In this document: in pieces, positions 18,845 to 29,487 of the stretch
Numbering within the stretch: position 1 is the first letter of the stretch
How the letters are laid out: each line of letters opens with the position of its first letter
Assembly (NCBI GenBank): GCA_030576275.1
Contig: JALIBN010000019.1
Coordinates: 62,001 to 126,000 of the forward strand
Length of the DNA stretch: 64,000 nucleotides
Reading direction: 5' to 3'
Source of the DNA: Pseudomonadota bacterium
Lineage (GTDB): Bacteria > Pseudomonadota > Gammaproteobacteria > Nitrosococcales > Methylophagaceae
Notes under the pieces: model-generated
Databases searched by the model: none
Told to the model about the DNA's origin: nothing
Seen by the model: only the letters and a program-made list of their open reading frames with translations
Program-made: the position numbers and the translations under genes

Positions 18845-19771
18845 ATGGGACGTCGTAATAAAAAAGGTCGTGATATAACTGGCATTATCATAATTGATAA
18901 GCCGACTGGCCGAAGTTCTAATCATGTATTACAGCAAGTTAAACGATTGTTTAATGCTAACAAGGCTGGTCATACCGGTAGCTTAGATCCTTTGGCGACA
19001 GGTGTTTTGCCAGTATGTTTGGGTGAAGCGACTAAGGTATCTTCTTATTTGCTTGATGCCGATAAACAATATCATGTTACATGCCAATTAGGCGCTGTTA
19101 CAGATAGTGGTGATTCAGATGGAGCCGTGATATCAACCAGTATCATTCCTGAATTCACTGAGCAAGATCTCCTCGCTATATTACCTAGGTTTATCGGGGA
19201 ACTCGATCAAATTCCTCCAATGTTTTCAGCATTGAAACATCAGGGGCAACCACTTTACAAATTGGCTCGTCAAGGTATTGAAATTGAGCGTAAATCACGT
19301 CGAATCACTATTTATGATATTAAGCTATTAGCTATCACAGCAGGCAGTTTTACCTTAGATGTCCGTTGCGGTAAAGGCACTTATATTCGTACATTAGTTG
19401 AAGATATAAGTCATCTTTTAGGTTCTGGTGGTCACGTAACGATGTTAAGGCGCGTGGCAGCAGCTGGCTATATGGAACTACAAGCCCTGACGATTGAGCA
19501 ATTAATCGCCAGTGCTGAAAATGGTTTGCCATCACTTGATGAATCATTATTGCCTTCCGAAGATGCTTTGCCTGATTGGCCTTCGGTCGTTTTGGCTGAT
19601 TATATGGTTGATGCGATCAGACAGGGTCAAGCCGTTAAGGTTGAACAAGCCTTTGAACGCGCAAATGTTAGATTATTTGATCCTCAGAAAAAATTCATCG
19701 GCTTAGCCGAGATGACTGAGACTGGTAACATACAACCAAAACGCGTTTTTGTGCTCCCAGACACACCGTAA
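18845..19771 (+). CDS. truB: tRNA pseudouridine-55 synthase TruB
   Basis: A 308-residue enzyme making pseudouridine 55 in the T-loop of tRNAs. The catalytic Asp lies in GHTGSLDPLATGVLPVCLGEATK; the QIPPMFSALKHQGQPLYKLAR and GTYIRTLVEDI motifs are present. A C-terminal PUA-like segment follows (from about residue 250). It is the last gene of the rimP operon, with a short hairpin downstream. Confidence 0.98.
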   Translation: MGRRNKKGRDITGIIIIDKPTGRSSNHVLQQVKRLFNANKAGHTGSLDPLATGVLPVCLGEATKVSSYLLDADKQYHVTCQLGAVTDSGDSDGAVISTSIIPEFTEQDLLAILPRFIGELDQIPPMFSALKHQGQPLYKLARQGIEIERKSRRITIYDIKLLAITAGSFTLDVRCGKGTYIRTLVEDISHLLGSGGHVTMLRRVAAAGYMELQALTIEQLIASAENGLPSLDESLLPSEDALPDWPSVVLADYMVDAIRQGQAVKVEQAFERANVRLFDPQKKFIGLAEMTETGNIQPKRVFVLPDTP

Positions 19772-19796
19772 AATTATTGTTTATATTGAAAAAACT

Positions 19797-19816
19797 GGGT
19801 AAACTATTACCCTTTT
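19797..19816 (+). terminator. Short terminator-like hairpin after truB
   Basis: GGGTAA-ACTA-TTACCC is followed by only TTTT, so it is probably a partial terminator with read-through toward rpsO. Confidence 0.45.
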
Positions 19817-19912
19817 AAAAGGTTGGGTATCTTGGTGATTATTGCTGAGGTAATCCAGAATTTAGCTCGTAGCAAAAATATATAAATGCTACACATAAAG
19901 TTGGAGTTTTTA

Positions 19913-20182
19913 ATGTCATTATCACTAGAACAAACACAAGAAATCATCACTAAGTATCAGCGTTCAGAAACTGATACTGGTTCAGCTGAAGTACAAGTTG
20001 CTTTATTAACTGCACGTATCTTAGATCTTGCTGACCATTTCAAAATTAACATTCATGATCATCACTCACGCCAAGGTCTTTTAAAAATGGTTAGTGGTCG
20101 TCGTAAAATGTTAGATTATTTGAAAAAGAAAGATATCGTCCGTTACCGTGAGTTAATTGCTAGTCTTGGCTTACGTCGCTAA
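19913..20182 (+). CDS. rpsO: 30S ribosomal protein S15
   Basis: Exactly 89 residues from the ATG at 19913, the canonical S15 length, with TTGGAG as ribosome site; an upstream ATG at 19886 in frame has none. Conserved S15 segments include [37 protein letters not shown] and the C-terminal [12 protein letters not shown]. In E. coli S15 represses its own translation through its leader; I could not establish that structure here. It is followed by a terminator and pnp, the conserved rpsO-pnp order. Confidence 0.98.
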   Translation: MSLSLEQTQEIITKYQRSETDTGSAEVQVALLTARILDLADHFKINIHDHHSRQGLLKMVSGRRKMLDYLKKKDIVRYRELIASLGLRR

Positions 20183-20257
20183 GCATTGTTTTTAGCGATA
20201 CAGAATATGAATGAAAAAATGCTTTCGTTAACAAACGACAGCAGGCTTATCATTTAA

Positions 20258-20300
20258 AATATGCCCCTGATTCCCACTGGTTTCAGGGGCATATTTGTTT
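20258..20300 (+). terminator. Intrinsic terminator between rpsO and pnp
   Basis: ATATGCCCCTGA and TCAGGGGCATAT form a 12-bp stem around a 12-base loop, followed by a T-rich stretch. Confidence 0.75.
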
Positions 20301-20375
20301 ATAGGTTTTAAAATTGTCAGACGCTACGGAATAAGCCGCTAGCATCAATATTAGTCAAGAGAAAGGAACAGAATA

Positions 20376-22472
20376 GTGAATTCAGTAAAAAAGACAGTCC
20401 AATATGGCGACCATATTTTAAGTCTTGAAACCGGTAAGGTTGCGCGTCAAGCAGGCGGTGCAGTTATTGTTAGCCTAGGCGAAACGTCAGTATTAGTTAC
20501 TGTAGTTGGCAAAAAGAATGTCCAGCCAGGCCAAGGTTTCTTTCCTTTAACGGTTAATTATCAAGAACGTACTTATTCTGCAGGTAAAATTCCTGGCGGT
20601 TTCTTTAAACGTGAAGGTCGCCCTTCTGAAAAGGAAACATTAACATCACGCTTAATCGATCGTCCATTACGTCCTTTGTTCCCTAAAGGCTTTTTGAATG
20701 AAGTTCAGGTTATTGCAACTGTAGTCGCCCTTGACCCTGCAATTGATCCTGATATTCCAGCGATGATTGGTGCAGCTGCAGCATTAGCTATTTCAGGCAT
20801 TCCTTTCAATGGTCCAATCGCCGGTGCACGTGTTGGTTATATTGATGGTGCTTATGTTTTGAACCCAAGCAAAGCGCAATTACAAACAAGTTCATTAGAT
20901 TTAATCGTTGCAGGTACTGAAAGTGCTGTATTAATGGTTGAATCAGAAGCATCTGAATTACCTGAAGAAGTAATGTTAGGCTCGGTCATGTTTGGTCATG
21001 AGCAATTGCAAACTGCTATTAACTTGATTAAAGAGTTGCAAGCTGAAGCCGGTAAAGAACCATGGGATTGGTCATTGCCAGAAAAAGATGGCAGCATTTA
21101 TGATGAAGTGAAAGCAAACGCTTATGCAGGTATTCAAGCTGCATACACTATCAGCGACAAACTAGAACGACAAGATCAATTGAGTGTTATACGTGACGCT
21201 GCTGTAGAAGCATTAGCTGGTGAAGAATCTGATTTTTCATCGGAAGACGTTAAATCTACTTTTGCTAAATTAGAAAAAGAATTAGTTCGTGGCAGAATCA
21301 TTGCTGGTGAACCACGTATCGACGGTCGTGATACAAAAACTGTACGTAAAGTTACTGTTGAAACAACAGTATTACCTCGAGTACATGGTTCTGCATTGTT
21401 TACTCGTGGCGAAACACAAGCCATCGTTGTCGCAACATTAGGTGCTGAACGTGATTCACAAATGATCGATGCCGTTGAAGGTGAATACCGTGATCGTTTC
21501 ATGTTGCACTATAACTTCCCTCCATTCTGTGTTGGTGAAACGGGCTTTGTTGGTTCACCAAAACGTCGTGAAATCGGCCATGGTAAATTAGCAAAACGTG
21601 GTATTCAAGCTGTTATGCCTTCAGCTGAAGAATTCCCATACGTAGTTCGTGTGGTTTCTGAAATCACAGAATCAAATGGTTCAAGCTCAATGGCTTCAGT
21701 TTGTGGTACAAGTTTGGCATTGATGGACGCTGGTGTTCCGATTAAAGCACCTGTTGCTGGTATCGCAATGGGTTTAATCAAAGAACAAAATGGTTATGCT
21801 GTACTGACTGATATTTTGGGTGATGAAGATCACCTAGGCGATATGGACTTTAAAGTAGCAGGTACTGAAAAAGGTATTACTGCTCTTCAAATGGATATCA
21901 AGATCGAAGGTATCAACGAAGAAATTATGCGTACAGCCCTAGCACAAGCGCGTGATGGTCGTTTAACGATTCTTGAAACAATGAATGCTAACCTTTCAAC
22001 TCATCGCGAAGAGATGTCAGAATTTGCACCACGCATCATTACGATAAAAATCAATTCAGACAAAATCCGTGATGTTATTGGTAAAGGTGGTGCAACCATC
22101 CGTGCATTGACTGAAGAAACGGGTGCTGTAATCGATATTCAAGACGATGGCACAGTGATGATTTTCTCTTCTGATTTCAATGCTGGCCAAGATGCATTAC
22201 GTCGTATCGAGCAAATTACTGCTGAAATTGAAGTGGGTCAAATCTATGAAGGTCGTGTTGCAAAATTGATGGACTTCGGTGCATTTGTAACGATCTTACC
22301 GGGTAAAGATGGCCTGGTGCATATTTCACAAATTTCTGATGAGCGCGTAGAAAATGTAAGCGATAAATTGACTGAAGGTGATTTGATTCAAGTTAAAGTA
22401 CTTGAAGTTGATCGCCAAGGTCGTATTCGTCTAAGCATGAAAGCAGTTCATGAAGTAGTAATTGAAGCATAA
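20376..22472 (+). CDS. pnp: Polynucleotide phosphorylase
   Basis: A 698-residue 3'-to-5' phosphorolytic exoribonuclease and degradosome partner. It starts at GTG with GAAAGGA upstream. Two RNase PH domains (about residues 1-220 and 310-540) are followed by KH ([21 protein letters not shown]) and S1 ([34 protein letters not shown]) domains. The 190-base leader after rpsO contains the terminator at 20258-20300; in E. coli this region is processed by RNase III for autoregulation. Confidence 0.98.
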   Translation: MNSVKKTVQYGDHILSLETGKVARQAGGAVIVSLGETSVLVTVVGKKNVQPGQGFFPLTVNYQERTYSAGKIPGGFFKREGRPSEKETLTSRLIDRPLRPLFPKGFLNEVQVIATVVALDPAIDPDIPAMIGAAAALAISGIPFNGPIAGARVGYIDGAYVLNPSKAQLQTSSLDLIVAGTESAVLMVESEASELPEEVMLGSVMFGHEQLQTAINLIKELQAEAGKEPWDWSLPEKDGSIYDEVKANAYAGIQAAYTISDKLERQDQLSVIRDAAVEALAGEESDFSSEDVKSTFAKLEKELVRGRIIAGEPRIDGRDTKTVRKVTVETTVLPRVHGSALFTRGETQAIVVATLGAERDSQMIDAVEGEYRDRFMLHYNFPPFCVGETGFVGSPKRREIGHGKLAKRGIQAVMPSAEEFPYVVRVVSEITESNGSSSMASVCGTSLALMDAGVPIKAPVAGIAMGLIKEQNGYAVLTDILGDEDHLGDMDFKVAGTEKGITALQMDIKIEGINEEIMRTALAQARDGRLTILETMNANLSTHREEMSEFAPRIITIKINSDKIRDVIGKGGATIRALTEETGAVIDIQDDGTVMIFSSDFNAGQDALRRIEQITAEIEVGQIYEGRVAKLMDFGAFVTILPGKDGLVHISQISDERVENVSDKLTEGDLIQVKVLEVDRQGRIRLSMKAVHEVVIEA

Positions 22473-22501
22473 ACTTTACTTAGTTTTATTGACGTAAACT
22501 C

Positions 22502-22528
22502 AAAAGCCCCGTTTATCGGGGCTTTTTT
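22502..22528 (+). terminator. Intrinsic terminator of pnp
   Basis: AAAAGCCCCG-TTTAT-CGGGGCTTTT with a T-run; it ends less than 20 bases before the modA start. Confidence 0.9.
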
Positions 22529-22545
22529 GTGTCAAAATATTGAAT

Positions 22546-23307
22546 ATGAAATTTAATAACACTATAGTTGGCATATTCCTATGCTGTTGTATCTCTGCGT
22601 TGCAAGCGAGCGAGGTTCAGATCGCTGCTGCTGCTAACTTACGCTATGTCTTACCTGCGTTGGTCGTGGCGTTTAAACAACAAACTGGGCATCATATTAA
22701 TGTGTCTTACGCTGCATCTGGGACGCTTACGACACAAATCCAACACGGTGCACCATATGAGGTGTTTTTTTCGGCAGATCCGTCATATATTTTGCGCATT
22801 AGTGACGAGGAATTAAGCGAAGGTGAATTTATTAATTTTGCTCGAGCCCAAATAGTTTTATTTTCATCAACACAATCCTCTTTAAGTTTAGATGCTGATT
22901 TTATGGGTTTAAAGTTGGCATTAGATCGTGGCGAGTTAAATAAAGTGGCTATAGCAAATCCTATTCATGCCCCGTATGGTCAAGCGGCACAAAATTTATT
23001 AGAACAAGCAGGGATCTGGCAGAAAATTCAATCACATTTATTAATTGCTGAAAATGCATCTCAAGCACTACAATTTGCATTATCAAGCCAAGTCGACGCA
23101 GGGTTTGTTCCTTATTCCTATATGCTTCAACCACAAATTTCATCACAAGGGCGCTATATCAAGTTAAATGAAACTTTACCTCAGCAAGCGGTATTAATAC
23201 GCGGTGCTTCTCCGGTGGCACGACAGTTCTTGGCCTTTATTCAAACAGAACCAGCAAAAGCTATTTTTAGAATGCAGGGTTTTATAGTTGAAGATAAGGC
23301 ATCGTAA
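22546..23307 (+). CDS. modA: Molybdate ABC transporter substrate-binding protein
   Basis: A 253-residue periplasmic protein with a signal peptide (MKFNNTIVGIFLCCCISALQAS), then the ModA-type N-terminus VQIAAAANLRYVLPALV and the oxyanion-contacting SYAASGTLTTQI. It is predicted to bind molybdate or tungstate and hand it to ModBC. The start at 22546 has no ribosome site and lies 17 bases after the pnp terminator; an in-frame TTG at 22540 is the only close alternative. It forms a tight operon with modB and modC. Confidence 0.9.
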   Translation: MKFNNTIVGIFLCCCISALQASEVQIAAAANLRYVLPALVVAFKQQTGHHINVSYAASGTLTTQIQHGAPYEVFFSADPSYILRISDEELSEGEFINFARAQIVLFSSTQSSLSLDADFMGLKLALDRGELNKVAIANPIHAPYGQAAQNLLEQAGIWQKIQSHLLIAENASQALQFALSSQVDAGFVPYSYMLQPQISSQGRYIKLNETLPQQAVLIRGASPVARQFLAFIQTEPAKAIFRMQGFIVEDKAS

Positions 23308-23308
23308 G

Positions 23309-23974
23309 ATGGATTGGCAAGCTTTCGAAGTATCAATCATGTTGGCAGTATTAACTTGTCTCAGCCTATTACCTATTGGTTTATCCTTGGCATATTTGTT
23401 GGTTAAATCCAATTTTATGGGACGTGGCGTTATCGAAGCTATCATTACATTGCCATTAGTATTGCCACCCACCGTATTAGGTTATTTTTTATTGGTTGGT
23501 ATGGATAATGATAGCTTCCTAGGTAGCTTGTTTGTAAGTCTGACCGGAGAAAGTTTGGCATTTTCATTTGCCGGTTTATGGTTTGCTTCAATTATTTATA
23601 GCTTGCCCTTTGCGGTGCAACCGATGATGCGGTCATTAGAAAGAATTGAACCAGAGATCCGTGAAGCTGCATGGTGTAGTGGCTTATCGAAGTGGAGCAC
23701 CTTTTTTAAAATTGAGTTGCCACTAGCATGGCCCGGCATTATTACCGCAATGGTGTTGTGTTTTTCGCATACCTTAGGTGAATTTGGCGTGGTATTAATG
23801 ATCGGTGGCAACATCGCTGGTGAAACACGAACCTTGTCGATTGCTATTTATGATAGCGTTTTAGCCTTTGAGCACCAACAAGCACAAACTATGTCATTAA
23901 TATTATTAGCGATTGCCTTGGTCACGATCAGTGTGGTCTATAGTTTTAATCGCACAAAAGTTCTACGATTCTAG
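23309..23974 (+). CDS. modB: Molybdate ABC transporter permease
   Basis: A 221-residue inner-membrane protein with about five hydrophobic segments. The EAA-type loop that docks to the ATPase is visible (EPEIREAAWCSGLSKWSTFFKIELPLAWPGI), and LGEFGVVLMIGGNIAGETRTLSIAIYD is typical of ModB. The start at 23309 lies one base after the modA stop; an in-frame ATG inside modA (23288) would add seven charged residues before the first membrane segment. Confidence 0.93.
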   Translation: MDWQAFEVSIMLAVLTCLSLLPIGLSLAYLLVKSNFMGRGVIEAIITLPLVLPPTVLGYFLLVGMDNDSFLGSLFVSLTGESLAFSFAGLWFASIIYSLPFAVQPMMRSLERIEPEIREAAWCSGLSKWSTFFKIELPLAWPGIITAMVLCFSHTLGEFGVVLMIGGNIAGETRTLSIAIYDSVLAFEHQQAQTMSLILLAIALVTISVVYSFNRTKVLRF

Positions 23975-23976
23975 CT

Positions 23977-25056
23977 ATGCTAAAAGTGACCTTAAAACAA
24001 TCAACACCTATTAAGCTCGATGTGGACTTTAGCTGTGAGTCAGGTGAAACGTTGGCCTTAGTAGGACCTTCTGGGGCTGGGAAGTCTACGGTGTTACGTT
24101 GTATTGCCGGCTTGTCATTGTCGGGACATGGTCAGGTTTTGTGTAAAAATGAAACGTGGTTTGATAGTGACACAAGTGTAAATAAAACTCCTCAGCAACG
24201 CCGAGTTGGAATGGTGTTTCAAAATTATGCCTTATTCCCCCATTTAACGGTTGCCGACAATATTAAACTGGCGCTTGATAAGCGTATTCCTGATAGCCAA
24301 TACACCATTGAAAAATTGCTCGATCAAGTCAATCTATCGGGTTTAGAGCAACGTTATCCTGCACAATTATCGGGCGGTCAACAACAACGAGTTGCACTGG
24401 CGAGAGCCTTGGCAAGACAACCTCAAGTATTGTTATTAGATGAACCATTTTCAGCGGTAGATAAAGTGACGCGACGAAAATTGTATTTGGAGCTCAATAC
24501 ACTGAGACGACATCTTGATATGCCAGTGATTTTAGTTACTCACGACTTAGATGAGGCCGCGATGTTAGCTGATAGCCTCTGTGTTATTCATCATGGTAAA
24601 ACCTTACAGCATGGTAGTCCTGAACAGGTTTTATATCAGCCTATTAATTCAGCTGTAGCTAGACAAGTTGATGTTAGGAATATTTTGAAAGGACGCTTAA
24701 AAGTACATCACGGTAAGTTGATGCTTGAGTGGCATCATTATGTCTTTTCGGTAAGCCGATTGACTGGTTTTGTAGAAGAACAGGATGTTTTTTTTGCTTT
24801 ATCACCGGAAAAAATACTGCTTCATCAACGAGTTAGACCTTCACGTGGCGAGCAAGAAAACCCTGTGGCAGGTATTATTCGTGATCGAGTTACATTGCGA
24901 GGTATTACCACCGTCTTGTTTTCAGTCGAACTGGCGAAAGGTGCTATTTTGCAAATGGATTTGCCGGAGCATGTGGCGATGCGTAATAAACTTAATATTG
25001 GTGAAATGATTAGGGTATCGTTACTTTCTGATGCCATTCATGTGATGGCTGAATAA
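23977..25056 (+). CDS. modC: Molybdate ABC transporter ATP-binding protein
   Basis: A 359-residue ATPase with Walker A GPSGAGKST, Q-loop VFQNYALFPHLT, signature LSGGQQQRVALARAL and Walker B VLLLDEPFSAVD. The C-terminal ~120 residues (after about 235) form a regulatory extension of the MOP/TOBE kind seen in ModC. It begins two bases after modB. No ModE site was identified. Confidence 0.93.
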   Translation: MLKVTLKQSTPIKLDVDFSCESGETLALVGPSGAGKSTVLRCIAGLSLSGHGQVLCKNETWFDSDTSVNKTPQQRRVGMVFQNYALFPHLTVADNIKLALDKRIPDSQYTIEKLLDQVNLSGLEQRYPAQLSGGQQQRVALARALARQPQVLLLDEPFSAVDKVTRRKLYLELNTLRRHLDMPVILVTHDLDEAAMLADSLCVIHHGKTLQHGSPEQVLYQPINSAVARQVDVRNILKGRLKVHHGKLMLEWHHYVFSVSRLTGFVEEQDVFFALSPEKILLHQRVRPSRGEQENPVAGIIRDRVTLRGITTVLFSVELAKGAILQMDLPEHVAMRNKLNIGEMIRVSLLSDAIHVMAE

Positions 25057-25120
25057 CAAGCATAGTCCATTTTCTACCGAGTAATGTAGAATAGACGGTT
25101 TTTCAGAATCAGATTATTCC

Positions 25121-26695
25121 ATGGCTGAGTTATTAGCAGAAATCAACAAGCGCCGCACCTTCGCGATAATCTCGCACCCCGATGCTGGTAAGACCACACT
25201 GACAGAAAAACTCCTGTTATTTAGTGGCATGATTCAGCAGGCAGGTAGTGTTAAATCGCGTAAAACAGATCGTCATGCCACTTCTGATTGGATGGAAATG
25301 GAAAAAGAGCGTGGCATCTCAGTTACTTCTTCAGTAATGCAATTTGAGCATAATGAATGCATCGTCAATTTATTAGATACGCCGGGCCATGCCGATTTCT
25401 CTGAAGATACATATCGTACATTAACCGCGGTTGACTCGGCACTGATGGTCATTGATATTGCCAAGGGTGTAGAAGAACGTACCATTAAATTAATGGAAGT
25501 TTGTCGTCTACGTGATACGCCAATTTTGACGTTTATCAACAAGATGGATCGTGAAGGGAGAGATCCTATTGATGTCTTGGATGAAGTTGAATCTATCCTT
25601 AATATCCGTTGTGCACCGATTACATGGCCTATTGGCATGGGTAAAAACTTTAAAGGCATTTTCCATTTACGAAACGATAGTGTGCATCTCTTTGAGCCGC
25701 ATAGTGATAAGGTCGGTGAAATTATTCAAGGTTTGAATAACCCGCGCCTCGACGAGTTATTTGGTGATTTAGCCGAAGAGTTACGTGAAGAAATTGATTT
25801 GGTACGTGGTGCCAGCCATGAATTTGATAATGATGCCTTTTTGGCAGGAGAATTATCGCCAGTATTTTTTGGTTCCGCAATGAATAACTTCGGTATCACT
25901 GAATTGATGGATTCATTTGTTGAGATTGCACCCGCGCCGCAAGGTCGAGAAACTAAAACGCGTTTGGTTGCGGCAAGTGAGCAACCTTTTAGTGGTTTTG
26001 TCTTTAAGATTCAAGCCAATATGGATCCTAAACATCGTGATCGAATTGCATTTTTGCGTGTTTGCTCTGGTCAATACACCAAAGGCATGAAGCTACGTCA
26101 TGTACGAACAGGAAAAGATATCGTAATCGCTAATGCGGTAACCTTTATGGCTGCTGAGCGTGAACAAGCTGAAGAAGCTTGGCCCGGTGATATTTTGGGT
26201 TTACATAATCATGGCACCATTCAAATTGGCGATACCTTTACACAAGGTGAAGAGATGCAATTTACTGGTATTCCCTATTTTGCTCCTGAACTTTTCCGCC
26301 GAGTCCGTTTAAGAGATCCACTTAAAATGAAAGCCTTATTAAAGGGTTTACAACAATTAAGTGAAGAAGGAGCAACACAGTTATTTAGACCGTTAGCGAA
26401 CAACGACCTTATTTTAGGTGCGGTTGGTGTATTGCAATTTGACGTAGTTGCACATCGCCTTAAAGGTGAATATAGTGTTGATTGTGGTTATGAAGCGGTG
26501 CAAGTTTATACGGCACGTTGGGTATATTGTGCGAATGCTAAGAAGCTAGAAGAATTCAAGAATAAAGCGGCGCTTAATTTAGCCTTAGACGGTTCGGGTG
26601 GGCTGACCTATATAGCTCCAACGCGTGTTAACTTAGATTTAACGATGGAGCGTTGGCCAGAGATTGAATTTAAATCAACGCGTGAGCACAGCTAG
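25121..26695 (+). CDS. prfC: Peptide chain release factor 3
   Basis: A 524-residue EF-G-like GTPase that recycles RF1/RF2 from the ribosome. G-domain motifs are [29 protein letters not shown] and [11 protein letters not shown]; the C-terminal half has RF3-specific sequence such as [18 protein letters not shown] and [19 protein letters not shown]. It is transcribed alone, downstream of modABC and without a visible terminator between them. Confidence 0.97.
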   Translation: MAELLAEINKRRTFAIISHPDAGKTTLTEKLLLFSGMIQQAGSVKSRKTDRHATSDWMEMEKERGISVTSSVMQFEHNECIVNLLDTPGHADFSEDTYRTLTAVDSALMVIDIAKGVEERTIKLMEVCRLRDTPILTFINKMDREGRDPIDVLDEVESILNIRCAPITWPIGMGKNFKGIFHLRNDSVHLFEPHSDKVGEIIQGLNNPRLDELFGDLAEELREEIDLVRGASHEFDNDAFLAGELSPVFFGSAMNNFGITELMDSFVEIAPAPQGRETKTRLVAASEQPFSGFVFKIQANMDPKHRDRIAFLRVCSGQYTKGMKLRHVRTGKDIVIANAVTFMAAEREQAEEAWPGDILGLHNHGTIQIGDTFTQGEEMQFTGIPYFAPELFRRVRLRDPLKMKALLKGLQQLSEEGATQLFRPLANNDLILGAVGVLQFDVVAHRLKGEYSVDCGYEAVQVYTARWVYCANAKKLEEFKNKAALNLALDGSGGLTYIAPTRVNLDLTMERWPEIEFKSTREHS

Positions 26696-26776
26696 CGAGA
26701 ACAATTCACTTGCCTTTATGAGGCTTTCTAAAGCAGAATAACAATTAAAGTGTCATTCAACAAAGAGGGACGAGCT

Positions 26777-27235
26777 ATGAAAGTTAGAGCGATTACTAAA
26801 AATAAAGGCAAACCTGTGATTGGTTTAGCCCCCAGTGATTCACTTGATCTTGCTGTGACCTTAATGATGGATAATCGCATTGGTTCTCTAGTAGTTACTG
26901 ATAATGGTAAGTTGGTTGGCATATTGTCAGAAAGGGACCTGCTTAAAGTTTTACACAAAAAGCAGGCGATGTGGTCCCCAATAACAGTTGCCGATGCGAT
27001 GACACCCGAGCCCTTTGTCTGTGATCCTGACAACACCTTGGAAGAGGTGATGAATATCATGGTAGATAATAATATTCGTCATTTACCGGTTGTTTATCAT
27101 GATAAGTTGGAAGGTATGTTGTCGATTACCGATATTGTCGAAGAATTACTTAAAAAAGCTAAATTTGAAAATAAGTTACTGAAAAATTATATTCAAAACT
27201 GGCCTGATGCCGATCAAGGTGATCTTCAAGTTTAA
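26777..27235 (+). CDS. CBS-domain pair protein
   Basis: A 152-residue cytoplasmic protein consisting essentially of two CBS motifs (about residues 10-60 and 75-130). Such Bateman modules bind adenosine nucleotides and act as sensors. The start at 26777 is chosen because GAGGGACGAG precedes it; a GTG at 26750 would add nine residues without a ribosome site. The gene is convergent with uvrB. The partner or ligand cannot be named from sequence. Confidence 0.85.
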   Translation: MKVRAITKNKGKPVIGLAPSDSLDLAVTLMMDNRIGSLVVTDNGKLVGILSERDLLKVLHKKQAMWSPITVADAMTPEPFVCDPDNTLEEVMNIMVDNNIRHLPVVYHDKLEGMLSITDIVEELLKKAKFENKLLKNYIQNWPDADQGDLQV

Positions 27236-27292
27236 TCCTAACGATTCAGAACAATGAAATATCAATTTCCGAGACTATCTTTTTTCTAGTCA

Positions 27293-29302
27293 TTAACTTA
27301 GCTTGAAGACGATAGCGCGAATGTGTTCCATCTCATCACGTAGTTTACCAGCCTCTTCAAACTCCAGATTCTGGGCATGGCGATACATCGCTTGTTCCAT
27401 TTGCTGTAGTCTTTTTGCCAGTTGTCGTGGTGTTAATGCGCCATATTTAGCCTGTTCTTCGGCCACTTTAGCAATGTACTGTCTATCGTTACGTTTTTCT
27501 TCTTGCTTATCATCAAGACTATTACGAATAGCTTTTTTGATACCCGTAGGGGTAATGCCATGTTCCTTATTGTAGGCGACTTGTTTTTCACGACGGCGAT
27601 CCGTTTCAGCTATTGCCCGTTGCATCGAACCAGTTATACGATCAGCATATAAGATAGCTTTACCATTTAAATTACGCGCGGCACGTCCAATAGTTTGTAT
27701 CAGCGAGCGTTCTGAACGCAAAAAACCTTCTTTATCCGCATCTAAAATGGCCACTAAGGATACTTCAGGAATATCAAGTCCCTCACGTAATAAGTTAATG
27801 CCAATGAGCACGTCAAACTCACCGAGGCGTAAATCGCGTAATATTTCTACTCGTTCGACAGTATCGATATCGCTGTGAAGATAGCGAACTTTAACGCCAT
27901 GTTCACGTAAGTAGTCGGTTAGATCTTCTGACATGCGTTTAGTCAAGGTGGTTACTAATACTCGTTCATCAAGTACAGTGCGTTTATTGATTTCTGATAA
28001 TAAGTCATCGATTTGTGTTGCCACTGGTCGAATTTCAATTTCTGGATCAATTAAGCCGGTTGGCCGAACGACTTGTTCTACAATTGAACTGGCGTGTTCT
28101 GCTTCATAAGTCGAGGGTGTGGCAGACACAAAAATAGTTTGCGGAGCCAGCTCTTCCCATTCTTCAAAGCGTAGTGGTCGATTATCGAGTGCTGATGGCA
28201 AACGGAAACCGTAATTGACCAAGGTCTCTTTACGTGAACGATCACCTTTATACATGGCGCCAATTTGTGGCACCATGACATGGCTTTCATCCAACACTAA
28301 TAATGAATCATCTGGCAGGTAATCAAATAAAGTGGGTGGCGCTTCATCGGCACCGCGTCCTGACAAATGTCGAGAATAGTTCTCAATGCCATTGCAATAG
28401 CCTAACTCCAACATCATCTCGATATCGAAACGTGTGCGCTGTTCTAAACGTTGTGCCTCAACGAGTTTGTTGTCTTTGTTTAATACCGCTAATCGTTCTC
28501 TAAGTTCGTCTTTAATGGCATCAACGGCGGATAATAATTGAACACGCGGTGTTACATAGTGTGTTTTAGGATAAATCGTAATTCGACTGAGTCTCTGCAA
28601 TACCTCGCCCGTCAAAGGATCGAAATAACTAATCTGTTCAATTTCATCATCAAACAATTCTATCCTTACGGCATCGCGCTCTGATTCGGCAGGGAAAATA
28701 TCGATCACATCACCACGCACACGATACGTCGCACGATGTAGCTCGATATCGTTACGCTTGTATTGTAATTCGGTGAGGCGTTTTAAAATATCGCGTTGAT
28801 TGATCGTGTCGCCTTGTACCAGATGTAGCACCATCGACAAATAAGAGTCTTTATCTCCAAGGCCATATATGCATGACACGCTTGACACAATAATGGCGTC
28901 ACGGCGCTCTAACATCGCTTTAGTCGCAGATAATCGCATCTGCTCTATTTGTTCATTGACCGAGGCATCCTTATCAATAAAAGTATCAGAAGAAGGTACG
29001 TAGGCTTCCGGCTGGTAGTAGTCATAGTAAGAAACGAAATATTCCACAGCGTTATTAGGGAAAAATTCTTTCATCTCGCTATATAACTGTGCGGCTAATG
29101 TTTTATTCGGTGCCAAAATCATCAGTGGTCGTTGGACTGCTTGCGCAACATTGGCGATAGTGAATGTCTTACCTGAGCCAGTTACGCCGAGTAAGGTTTG
29201 CCACATTTCACCATTATTGAGTCCTTCAACCAATGATTTTATAGCCGCAGGTTGGTCTCCTGCGGGTTTAAACTCACTTACCAGTTCAAATTGTTTAGCC
29301 AT
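27293..29302 (-). CDS. uvrB: Excinuclease ABC subunit B
   Basis: A 669-residue helicase-like damage-verification subunit of nucleotide excision repair. It has Walker A GVTGSGKT, the beta-hairpin region [21 protein letters not shown], the DEXX-box LLVLDESHV, helicase motif [11 protein letters not shown] and the C-terminal UVR domain that binds UvrC ([16 protein letters not shown]). I found no CTGT-N8-ACAG LexA box in the upstream 180 bases shared with the aminotransferase gene. Confidence 0.98.
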   Translation of the reverse strand: MAKQFELVSEFKPAGDQPAAIKSLVEGLNNGEMWQTLLGVTGSGKTFTIANVAQAVQRPLMILAPNKTLAAQLYSEMKEFFPNNAVEYFVSYYDYYQPEAYVPSSDTFIDKDASVNEQIEQMRLSATKAMLERRDAIIVSSVSCIYGLGDKDSYLSMVLHLVQGDTINQRDILKRLTELQYKRNDIELHRATYRVRGDVIDIFPAESERDAVRIELFDDEIEQISYFDPLTGEVLQRLSRITIYPKTHYVTPRVQLLSAVDAIKDELRERLAVLNKDNKLVEAQRLEQRTRFDIEMMLELGYCNGIENYSRHLSGRGADEAPPTLFDYLPDDSLLVLDESHVMVPQIGAMYKGDRSRKETLVNYGFRLPSALDNRPLRFEEWEELAPQTIFVSATPSTYEAEHASSIVEQVVRPTGLIDPEIEIRPVATQIDDLLSEINKRTVLDERVLVTTLTKRMSEDLTDYLREHGVKVRYLHSDIDTVERVEILRDLRLGEFDVLIGINLLREGLDIPEVSLVAILDADKEGFLRSERSLIQTIGRAARNLNGKAILYADRITGSMQRAIAETDRRREKQVAYNKEHGITPTGIKKAIRNSLDDKQEEKRNDRQYIAKVAEEQAKYGALTPRQLAKRLQQMEQAMYRHAQNLEFEEAGKLRDEMEHIRAIVFKLS

Positions 29303-29397
29303 AGTTCTTCTGCATTATTCAGGTTTGGCGTATATTATCCCGTATTTAATTAACTTAAGATCTTATGTACGAAAAGTATTTTTGTCTAAGTCAGACG

Positions 29398-29419
29398 AAA
29401 ATAGTCGACCGACTATTTT
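29398..29419. promoter_or_regulatory. Perfect inverted repeat, candidate operator of the aminotransferase gene
   Basis: AAAATAGTCG-AC-CGACTATTTT is a perfect 10-bp dyad. It lies immediately upstream of a TATGAT -10-like element (29427-29432) and about 70 bases before the aminotransferase start, so a bound dimer would cover the -35 region. An overlapping weaker dyad (TTTTTGTCT...AGACGAAAA) lies at 29380-29402. The regulator is unknown. Confidence 0.5.
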
Positions 29420-29487
29420 GTATAGCTATGATGAGAGTGCTAAATCGCGCAAAGGTTTCTACTTGAACTTTAAATGAAGGAATGATT

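Noticed and set aside
28860-29480. LexA box controlling uvrB
   Set aside because: No CTGT-N8-ACAG was found upstream of uvrB; the dyad at 29398-29419 has a different sequence and lies closer to the divergent aminotransferase gene.
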